DNA from: Stentor roeselii
Taxonomy: Eukaryota; Ciliophora; Heterotrichea; Heterotrichida; Stentoridae
DNA: 64,000 nucleotides
Assembly: GCA_006503475.1 (NCBI GenBank)
Contig: RSEH01000058.1
Span: forward strand, 1 to 64,000
Direction: 5' to 3'
Shown here piece after piece: positions 39,998-47,507 of the stretch (position 1 is its first letter; every line of letters begins with the position of its first letter). A program made the position numbers and the translations under genes. The notes below the pieces were generated by a model that was given only the letters and a program-made list of their open reading frames with translations, had not been told where the DNA came from and did no database searches.

Positions 39998-41227
39998 ATG
40001 TCAATTCTCGACCTCGAAGGTATTTCAAACAATTTGAAATCCAAGTGGAAAGAAGTGTCTCTTCCAACGACTTGGGTTCTAAACCAAGAAATCCTGCAAG
40101 AAGACAAGATTCTGCTGAAGACTTCGAATAATTCTTATCAAGAAGTCCAACTTTGCCTGACGAGCAAATATATTTATTACAAGACCTCAGAAACAACTCT
40201 TCAAAAATTAAACATAACCTGGTCCCTCATCGACAGTTTCTATGAAGAAGACAGTGAATTTTCTTTATACGGTTTCAGTCTAATTAAATCAGGGTCAAAA
40301 CATGATTTTTTTACAACAAGTGACTCGATTTTAGAACATTGGCTTGAGAAACTTTCAAATCTTTGCCTTTTAACAGGTTTCGAGCAGGACTTTCTGGTGA
40401 TTAAAACTCTTGACTCAGGTAACTTTGGAAACGTGAAACTCTGTCAAGATCTGATAACATCTAACCAATACGCAGTGAAATGCATTAAAAAATCTTTTCT
40501 TCAGACAAAAGACCAGATTTCCCATTTAAGACAAGAAATCATCTGCATGCGAAAAGTGAATCATCCAGGTTGTGTTGAATTCTTCCGAGTTTACGAGGAA
40601 ATTGAAACAATTTACCTTATTTTAGAACTTGTTCCTCAAGGCAACCTGCTCACTCGTCTTCAAAAACTAAAAAAATTCCAAGAATTTGAAGTTTCACTGT
40701 TAGCCCGAAGATTAATTGAAACAGTTTCTTATCTTTCATCAGTTGGAGTAGTTCACAGAGATATTAAACTTGAAAATATCCTTCTCAGTTCTTATTTGAA
40801 TAACTTTGAAGTAAAACTTGCAGATTTCGGACTTGCTTCTTCAAATCAGCCTCTAACTGAAAAATGTGGATCTCCTGGTTTCATGGCGCCTGAAGTGCTG
40901 GAAGGACTTGAATATGACAGCAAAGCTGATGTTTTCAGTGTCGGAGTCGTTTGTTTTGCCCTTCTCACTGGAAAATTACCTTTTGCGAGCAAGCAGGTGA
41001 AAGACATTTTAGATAAAAATCAGAAATGTGAAGTGAAATTTGATAAACAAGTTTGGAAAGGGTACTCTGGACTTGCAGTTAATTTTGTTCAGGGACTTTT
41101 GAATAAGAAGAAAGAAAATAGACCTTCTGCTGAACAAGCTTTGATGCATCCGTGGCTTAGTTGTTTTATTGGAAAACAGGAAAGTGAAAATACTGGATTT
41201 GGGATCACTTGTTCTGAGTTAATGTAA
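39998..41227 (+). CDS. PH-like domain plus Ser/Thr protein kinase, 409 aa
   Basis: Residues 20-125 look like a PH domain (TTWVLNQEILQEDKILLKTS, a YIYYKTSE strand, and a final helix with a Trp, EHWLEKLSNL). Residues 135-395 form a complete kinase: loop DSGNFGNV (the first glycine is replaced), AVKCIKKS, HRDIKLENIL, DFGLAS, GSPGFMAPE, and a C-terminal HPWL. The catalytic residues are intact. The LEN and GSPGFMAPE features point to the CAMK group; the PH domain suggests recruitment to phosphoinositide membranes. Starts in TATAATTAATG. Confidence 0.85.
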   Translation: MSILDLEGISNNLKSKWKEVSLPTTWVLNQEILQEDKILLKTSNNSYQEVQLCLTSKYIYYKTSETTLQKLNITWSLIDSFYEEDSEFSLYGFSLIKSGSKHDFFTTSDSILEHWLEKLSNLCLLTGFEQDFLVIKTLDSGNFGNVKLCQDLITSNQYAVKCIKKSFLQTKDQISHLRQEIICMRKVNHPGCVEFFRVYEEIETIYLILELVPQGNLLTRLQKLKKFQEFEVSLLARRLIETVSYLSSVGVVHRDIKLENILLSSYLNNFEVKLADFGLASSNQPLTEKCGSPGFMAPEVLEGLEYDSKADVFSVGVVCFALLTGKLPFASKQVKDILDKNQKCEVKFDKQVWKGYSGLAVNFVQGLLNKKKENRPSAEQALMHPWLSCFIGKQESENTGFGITCSELM

Positions 41228-41240
41228 ATAAGTTAGATAA

Positions 41241-42854
41241 ATGAATATTGTTGAGCCTTTTAATTGTGAAGGGGAAAAATTTTGGATTAGACATTTTAAG
41301 ATTTTTGCTGTGATCAGGTTTTTGTTTCCTCCTCTTATTGACTTTATACATGACAAGATGCATTGTGTTGAGTTGGCGATTATTATTGCTGGAAGTTATA
41401 TGCTCAATTTAAACTCCAATATGCTAGGGATTTATAGCACTTTTTCTATGTGTGAAATTTATCGGTTTGGAGATGTTGATCTTCCTGATTTTTTAAGGAT
41501 AAAGAACCAGTTTTCGGTTTATTCTCATCATTTTTACTTTTTGGTTTTTTTGGGGAATCTTAGAAGTAGTCCTTATTTCATCACTTTAATATCAGCATTA
41601 TTTTGTTTCTACGATTTCATCTTGATATTATGCGATGTAACACCCACATAGACTTTTTACTGCAGCAAACCTGAAGATATTGCAACTCAAGGAGTATTGG
41701 TTTACGCTTATTTCCGTCTATGTCTTTCAGGGATATCAGTGATATACTGGCTGCTTGTCCTAATGTTGCCTAAGGGCTGGCCAAACAAGATGGGATTTCT
41801 TCATATAATTGGAAATTCAATTACTTTTATTCTCTCAAAACTTTGCCGTTGTTCCTTCTTGTCTAATTTTTACGATATTATCTGCTGTCCTTTTGACTTT
41901 CCTATCAGAATTAAGGCGGCTGGCGCAATTTCATTTGGATTATGTTTGACAAATGCTCTAGCGGTAAGATCTTTTTAGGTTATTTTTTACACTTATGGAA
42001 TTTATAAAATTATTGATGATCTTCAAGGATATTTGGATTATTTAAGAGAACACCCTTATGAGGAATTTTTTATTTTGATTAGACTGCAAAAAGAATATCA
42101 GATCAGTGTTGAAGACGGGAAAAAAATTATTAAGTTTCTTATTGATTTACTAGTTCCGATCTTCCCCTGTGTAACAACAGCAATGATTATCGGTTTTTTA
42201 GTCTCAACAGCCTCAACAATAAACCTATTTTACCACTACAAAAAAATAGTCCTTCAAATCAGATCCGAAGGAACCGACTCGGCTCTTCTAAAAGAAGTCT
42301 GGAAATTCCGAAGCTACAACAGCATATTTTTCTGTTCCCAGTTCATAGTAAACGCATTTTTCCTAGGTTACATATTCGCCCTTGGAATCTTCCTATTCTG
42401 CTACATAATGAGTTTCCGAGAATCCTTTATCATAGCTTGGGACTTTCTAAAATCAAGAAGTCCAGAGTTTTATCTGAGTTTCACTCCCGTGATTTTAGGG
42501 TGATATTCATTTAGTTACATATACTTTCCTTATTTAATCAGAAAGAACAATTTCGTTAGAAACAAAGACTACTTCTCATTCTGGGACACTTGGTACTTTC
42601 TAATAGGAAACTTCGGAGCACTTCTAAAAGCCACCAGTCGTTATTTCATAGGAATCGGGTCAATTCTAGTCCTAGGCTTTCGAGTGCAGGTAAGCATAAT
42701 GCCAGCTCCTTTCGACCAATTCGACACTTTATACGTAGGTTTCTACGCAACGATCGTGATGCAATGTATGAAAGACGGTCTAATCCCTTCAGAAGTATCA
42801 GAAGAGGTTGAAAAAACTCTTCCAATAAACCCTTCCTTTCTTCCCATCTCGTAA
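41241..42854 (+). CDS. multi-pass membrane protein, possibly STRA6-like, 522 aa
   Basis: Four exons separated by 15-nt introns at 41,637-41,651, 41,964-41,978 and 42,500-42,514; together they give one frame from ATG 41,241 to TAA. I count about eight or nine hydrophobic helices spread over the length. The C-terminal part (RYFIGIGSILVLGFRVQV, then FDQFDTLYVGFYATIV) resembles the C-terminal region of STRA6-type receptors, where an R.D..(L/M)(P)...LD.(G/L)Y pattern ends the membrane domain. STRA6 is a retinol-binding-protein receptor in animals; the substrate here is unknown. The gene model is firm, the family call tentative. It lies 13 bp after the kinase. Confidence 0.6.
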
Positions 42855-42871
42855 AACCTTATTTATTCTAA

Positions 42872-43354
42872 ATGGAAAGTAAAAACGACAAACAGAGGTC
42901 AGGAGACATGTCGCCTTACACCCCTTTCACCAAATTTTGCCTGAAGAGTCTTCCTCCCTTATCGAATTTCTCTTTTCACGCTGAAGAGGCTCAGATAGAA
43001 TCGAAACCAGAGACCAAAGAGCCGCCTTCAGACGAGCCTCCTCCTTGTGGGTGTTCAAGGACCAAATGCTTGAAACTTTACTGTGATTGCTTCAGTGCGA
43101 ACAGGTATTGCAACAACTGTCATTGCAAGAACTGCAAAAACAAACCAGAATATGAAGAAATTCGAAATCGTGCAAAGGTAACAACTATAGAAAGAAATCC
43201 AGCTGCTTTTCGTGCTGATATTTCAACGACTTATAAAGGGTGCTATTGTAAAAGGTCAGGGTGTAAGAAAAAGTACTGTGAGTGTTTTGAAGAAGGCAGG
43301 ACATGCACTGCGAACTGTAAATGTGAAGGGTGTAAAAACTTACCTAATAATTAA
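42872..43354 (+). CDS. tesmin/TSO1/LIN54-type CXC protein, 160 aa
   Basis: Two cysteine-rich CXC motifs form a CRC domain: CGCSRTKCLKLYCDCF and NNCHCKNCKN (about residues 58-88), then a conserved linker with NPAAF, then GCYCKRSGCKKKYCECF and CKCEGCKN (125-157). The cysteines bind zinc, and the domain recognises CHR-like DNA (TTYGAA) in LIN54 of the DREAM/MuvB complex. The protein is unusually short, as only a 55-residue acidic/proline-rich N terminus precedes the domain and nothing follows. Nuclear DNA-binding role is inferred from the domain. Confidence 0.92.
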   Translation: MESKNDKQRSGDMSPYTPFTKFCLKSLPPLSNFSFHAEEAQIESKPETKEPPSDEPPPCGCSRTKCLKLYCDCFSANRYCNNCHCKNCKNKPEYEEIRNRAKVTTIERNPAAFRADISTTYKGCYCKRSGCKKKYCECFEEGRTCTANCKCEGCKNLPNN

Positions 43355-43364
43355 CTCTTTACAA

Positions 43365-44684
43365 ATGGAAGACTATTTAATGTCTCAGTACAAGAAGAAC
43401 TTCGATATGGCCACTTTCAAGGTAAATTTCATTCAGGGTGTTAAAGGGAAAATTTTAGCTTGCAACAAGAGGTTCAAGCTGAAGTTCAACAAATCAAGAG
43501 TCGGCCGAAAGGACTTCTTTCTCAGTCTTTGCAAACATTACTACCTCCTTGAAAAACTCGTCCTTCGCATCATCTCACAAAAAATGAAGGACCACCAAGA
43601 AACCACTGTCGACCCTTTCAACTACGAAGAAGTCATCAAAAAAGACAAGGCTGAAAAAAAGTACCGAAAAGGACTTTTCAAGCTCCAAGAAGAAGTCAAA
43701 TATGTCAGACACGTCAAACTCGCTTTAGAGGAAAAAAGAAAAGAATTACAAGATCAAGAAAACAACAGAGCAAAAAAACTTGAAACCATTGAACACATGC
43801 AGGCAAAGGCAAGACAACGTCATGAAGAAAACGAAAAATTAAAAAGAATCTGGTCAGTTACTCCTGATAGGTCAAAACCTCGCTTTTTACAAATGGAAGA
43901 AAACTTCAAAATCAACGCAGAATTCTCAGAAGCTCAAAGGACCAGGTCTGAACTTGCAAAAAAATCACAGTTTATGAAAGCTGTCCATCGAGAGGAGTTA
44001 TCTCAACATGCAAAAAACTATGACAGGGTTATTAATGAAGCTAAAAAGAAAAGAGAAGCGAAACTTGCTGAGGTACAACTGGACTCATCGATTAATTCTG
44101 TGAATATATTTAAAAGGTCTGTTATTGCTGAGAGAGAAGAAGTCTTTTCACAGAAAAAAAACATGGCGGCGAAGAGGAAAAACTATGGAGATATTGTTAG
44201 AGAACTGTTCAGTCCCAAAATAGACTTGAAAGCCTTTTATAGTGAAAGAGTTGAAGTTAGAAAACCTACTCCTATCAGCTTTAGAGAGAAAGAAGGAAGA
44301 AAAAGTCCTGTTTTGACCACTGCAAACTCGGTAAAAATCACGAAAAAGATACCAAGACCTCAATGTTTAACTCCGAAAAACGAGAAAATTGAAGAGGTTG
44401 TCAAACCGAAAAATTATTTGAAGGAGTTGAGAGTTAAAAGAAATGGAAATGGGGAAAACTTTTTTGTTTCGAAGATTTATAACTCGTTTACCAGTGGAGA
44501 AATCGTCGGGGATAGGAGAGATGTGCTGAAAAAGTTAAAGAGTATTGAAAAGTTTGCACTTAATGAAGAGAATAAGATCAAGTGGCAAGAAAAAAATACC
44601 CCTAGAGCTATTGAAATGGAGTCAAGGATTAATGATTTACTCATCCAGTCTGTCAAGGCTAAAGTTCAGATGCTGGAAAATTAA
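43365..44684 (+). CDS. coiled-coil protein, 439 aa, unknown
   Basis: The frame is open further upstream inside the CXC gene, but the ATG at 43,365 (TTTACAAATGG context), 10 bp after the CXC stop, is the sensible start. The first 65 residues are ordered (FKVNFIQGVKGKILACNK). Residues 85-260 form a charged coiled coil. A short motif (KNYGDIVRELFSPKIDL) near residue 270 could be a docking segment. The C terminus is helical. No family recognised. Ends in TAA just before a minisatellite. Confidence 0.7.
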   Translation: MEDYLMSQYKKNFDMATFKVNFIQGVKGKILACNKRFKLKFNKSRVGRKDFFLSLCKHYYLLEKLVLRIISQKMKDHQETTVDPFNYEEVIKKDKAEKKYRKGLFKLQEEVKYVRHVKLALEEKRKELQDQENNRAKKLETIEHMQAKARQRHEENEKLKRIWSVTPDRSKPRFLQMEENFKINAEFSEAQRTRSELAKKSQFMKAVHREELSQHAKNYDRVINEAKKKREAKLAEVQLDSSINSVNIFKRSVIAEREEVFSQKKNMAAKRKNYGDIVRELFSPKIDLKAFYSERVEVRKPTPISFREKEGRKSPVLTTANSVKITKKIPRPQCLTPKNEKIEEVVKPKNYLKELRVKRNGNGENFFVSKIYNSFTSGEIVGDRRDVLKKLKSIEKFALNEENKIKWQEKNTPRAIEMESRINDLLIQSVKAKVQMLEN

Positions 44685-44702
44685 GTAAATAGATAAATAT
44701 AT

Positions 44703-44980
44703 GAGAGAATTTTTACTAGAGAATATTGACTAGAGAATATTGACTAGAGAATATTGACTAGAGAATATTAACTAGAGAATAAGTGACTAGAAAATATATT
44801 AATTAGAGATAATATTGATTTTAGAGAATATTGAGTAGATAATATTGACTAGGAATATTAACTAGAAAATTTAACTAGAGAATATTTTAACAAGAAATAA
44901 TATTCACTAGAGAGAAAATTAACTAGAGATAATATTTATTAGAGATAATATTTATTAGAGAGAATATTTTTAGAGAGAAT
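44703..44980 (+). repeat. degenerate minisatellite, unit about 15 bp
   Basis: The unit tagagaatattgact recurs perfectly or nearly so from about 44,715 to 44,775, then degenerates (insertions, taattagagataat variants) to about 44,980. About 16-18 copies in all. It fills most of the 482-bp spacer between the genes at 43,365 and 45,167. Confidence 0.85.
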
Positions 44981-45166
44981 AAAGTCTTTATAATGTTCCA
45001 TTATAAAAAACAACTGTCTAAATTAAATTAAATATTCACAAAATTTTGATTTTATTTGAGAAAGAAGCTGAAAATTTAAGTGATTTGATAGATCTAGAAG
45101 AAATTCATCTTCAGCAAGGCTTCTTCATCAAATCACTCTAATAAACTAATAAATAATTCATAATTA

Positions 45167-45739
45167 ATGATAAAAACTCGTCAAAGACCTGACGCAATCA
45201 TCAAGCCAATTCTAGCTTCAAAACTTTCAAGCAAAATAAACATCTGCACAATGAAACTGGCAACTCCAAACTCATTATCAAAACTTTCAAGTTACCTAAC
45301 ATCCTGCAGTTCAGATCAAAAGTCCTTCGACCCAAGCACATCCCTAAAAAGATCTGAAATTTTAAACTATTCATCAGCCAAAGACCACATCTCAAGATCC
45401 AGATCAAAAAAAGTGCAAGTTCGAGTCATAGACTTGAGTGAAAATTCTCCTAATTCCAAGTCCGAAAACCATTCCCCAGAGAAAAAATTAAGTGATTTGA
45501 ACTACTCTGAATTCAAAACTTATCACTTGACAGGCACGAAACGAAGAGGCTCGTTTTTAATGAAAAGACCAAAGTCTTTAATAGGATCATTCAGGTATAA
45601 AAAACCTGTTCTTGAACCTGTCAAGGTCGAGGTTGAAGTCGAAGATACTCGTTTTATACAGAATGTGATTTATAGGAAACCTGCATTGACTTATCCTGAG
45701 AAATTATTTAGGTTGAATCAAGTCTCGATTTTTAATTAG
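45167..45739 (+). CDS. basic, serine-rich protein, 190 aa, unknown
   Basis: Intact frame from ATG in ATAATTAATG to TAG. The protein is rich in Ser, Lys and Arg, with a low-complexity middle (SRSRSKK, SPNSKSENHSPEKK) and a short acidic/valine stretch near the end (VKVEVEVED). No transmembrane helix or domain is seen. It may be largely disordered. It lies 28 bp upstream of the gene at 45,768. Confidence 0.65.
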   Translation: MIKTRQRPDAIIKPILASKLSSKINICTMKLATPNSLSKLSSYLTSCSSDQKSFDPSTSLKRSEILNYSSAKDHISRSRSKKVQVRVIDLSENSPNSKSENHSPEKKLSDLNYSEFKTYHLTGTKRRGSFLMKRPKSLIGSFRYKKPVLEPVKVEVEVEDTRFIQNVIYRKPALTYPEKLFRLNQVSIFN

Positions 45740-45767
45740 TTAGGTGAAATAATTAATTTGCGCATAA

Positions 45768-46325
45768 ATGGAAGTCAGTGCTAAGAAAAAGATCGACTGG
45801 GATGATGATGATCCTTATGCTATTCCTCCTGAACATCTTCCTAAAATTAAAGGAGGAAAACATGGAGGGGATGTTGAAATTGAAGAACCTGAACATCATT
45901 CTAAGAAGAAGTCTCATAAGCACCATGATGAACATGAACAGCATGAAAAAATTGATGAGGTGAAAAAAGATGATAAACAGATGATAGAGGAAGAGCATGA
46001 ACATCATGAAAAAAAAGAAAAACATAAAAAAAAAGAAAAGCTCGATAAGAATGAACTTGAAACTGAAAAAAACCACTCTCACTCAAAAAATGAAAGTAAC
46101 AAAGAAAAATCAAACGTAGATGACCCTCTTCAGCACCAATCTAAAAAGTCAGAACATCACGAAGGAACAAAAGAAGAGGCTCTGTACCCAAGTCTCCACG
46201 AAATAGTAAAGCCAATAGACGATGAAAAAAAGAAAGCACATCCAGAACGCCTTCAAGAAGAGCCAGCTAAAAAGCATAAAACCCGTGAAGGTCAAGCATC
46301 ATGCAAAAAGTGCTTAATCCAGTAA
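45768..46325 (+). CDS. His/Lys/Glu-rich protein with CaaX-type end, 185 aa
   Basis: Extremely polar: many HH, KK and EE runs (SHKHHDEHEQHEKID, EEEHEHHEKKEKHKKKEK) through residues 40-140, typical of a disordered, possibly metal-binding region. The protein ends SCKKCLIQ, and CLIQ fits a CaaX prenylation box (X = Gln favours farnesyl), with a further Cys upstream for palmitoylation. It may thus be tethered to a membrane. No domain recognised. It converges with SSRP1; the stops are about 10 bp apart. Confidence 0.7.
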   Translation: MEVSAKKKIDWDDDDPYAIPPEHLPKIKGGKHGGDVEIEEPEHHSKKKSHKHHDEHEQHEKIDEVKKDDKQMIEEEHEHHEKKEKHKKKEKLDKNELETEKNHSHSKNESNKEKSNVDDPLQHQSKKSEHHEGTKEEALYPSLHEIVKPIDDEKKKAHPERLQEEPAKKHKTREGQASCKKCLIQ

Positions 46326-46335
46326 TCCAAACCTC

Positions 46336-47421
46336 TTAATTATCTAGTTCAGAAGCATTAAAACTATCATCATCCGAGTCATCATCATCAATTTCCATCT
46401 GTTCCTCAGAAGATTCCGCTTCTTTAGCCTCTTCCTCATTTTTCCTGACAGGAATTTTCTTTTTACTAAGAAAGTCCATCAAAATATTATACTCTTCCCT
46501 GTCAATCCCAGTGAATTGAAAGTTTCCATTTTTCGTCACAACAATGATATCAAAGCTTCTATTAGTCGTAATTGAGTCCTCAGTAACTCTTGCAAATTCA
46601 ATAAATCGAATATCTTCAAATTTAATATAAATAACAGGCTTGGGAATAAAAATCAAAGACTTGTGCAAAGGATACAAATGCCCTTCACTCGCCCTAACCG
46701 AGCATTTAATAGCACTTGAGTCATTTTTACTTCTAAAGTTCCCCGGAATGATAATCGTTGTCTTAACCATAGCTTTTAAAAGTTTCGACATGACATCAAA
46801 GCTTTTCCCTTCTAAATTTTGAGTGAGTTCTTCTCCAAAGTTCTTCTTGATTTCTTCAGGGTCCATATTAATAGTGACACTTTCTTCAGCGTCTTTAGAA
46901 AATTGCATTACAACGAAAGGATAAACTGTATTTCCTTGTCTAATCGGAGTTTCCAGGCCGATTACCATATTGATATGGATTCCATCCGGCTTTGGAAGCA
47001 AAAAGGCCTTTGTCACATTTTTGTACATTATTTTGTAGTTATGGGTCTTTCCATGAAGACGCATGAAGGACTGGAACATGTCAAGGCTGTACTTGCCTCG
47101 AGGAACTATCATCGGAAGGTCGTACAAAGTCACCAAAGCGTCAAGACCGACGAACTCAGAACGTTCTGAGATTTCTTTCGTCAGACCTTCGCAGGCGTCT
47201 GTGTCTGGAATGTAAACTCGCATCTCGCATAAGATGTCGTCTTCTGTCGTCTCGTTTTGTTGGAACTCGAAGGCAACCTCGTTTTTGCCTGGAACTGCGC
47301 AGTTTGTGATGTCTTTGAAATTTATTGAAAAACATGACTTCTTGTCTACTGAGAAATGCAGGCTTGAATCGGATAATTGGTACTCGCCCCAGTTCCAACC
47401 TTTCGCGCTCAGGTTTGACAT
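46336..47421 (-). CDS. SSRP1: FACT subunit SSRP1/Pob3, short form without N-terminal domain, 361 aa
   Basis: Begins MSNLSAKGWNWGEYQL, which corresponds to the KGWNWG block that follows the first 90 or so residues in human SSRP1 and yeast Pob3. The remainder follows the family: GKNEVAFEFQQNE, then RGKYSLDMFQSFMRLHGKT, then HYKI-like and FLLPKPDG blocks, GLETPIRQG, and YPLHKSLIFIPKP (the tandem PH middle domain). An acidic tail ends it, and no HMG box is present, as in yeast. Only 86 bp separate its ATG from the next gene's stop, so the missing N-terminal Spt16-dimerisation domain cannot lie upstream. FACT reorganises nucleosomes during transcription and replication. Confidence 0.93.
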   Translation of the reverse strand: MSNLSAKGWNWGEYQLSDSSLHFSVDKKSCFSINFKDITNCAVPGKNEVAFEFQQNETTEDDILCEMRVYIPDTDACEGLTKEISERSEFVGLDALVTLYDLPMIVPRGKYSLDMFQSFMRLHGKTHNYKIMYKNVTKAFLLPKPDGIHINMVIGLETPIRQGNTVYPFVVMQFSKDAEESVTINMDPEEIKKNFGEELTQNLEGKSFDVMSKLLKAMVKTTIIIPGNFRSKNDSSAIKCSVRASEGHLYPLHKSLIFIPKPVIYIKFEDIRFIEFARVTEDSITTNRSFDIIVVTKNGNFQFTGIDREEYNILMDFLSKKKIPVRKNEEEAKEAESSEEQMEIDDDDSDDDSFNASELDN

Positions 47422-47507
47422 TTTTTTTATTAGATTTTGGATTATTGATTTTTTGGGTTTAGTGGAGATGGAAGTTGAAGAATATTAAACAATACTTCAT
47501 TAAATAA

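Noticed and set aside
42696-42711. A further short intron (gtaagcataatgccag) in the STRA6-like gene
   Set aside because: It is 16 nt, its removal would break the frame, and the unspliced reading (VQVSIMPAPFDQFD) fits the protein pattern.
44703-44980. CRISPR-like array
   Set aside because: Units abut without spacers and degenerate gradually; this is a minisatellite in a eukaryotic genome.
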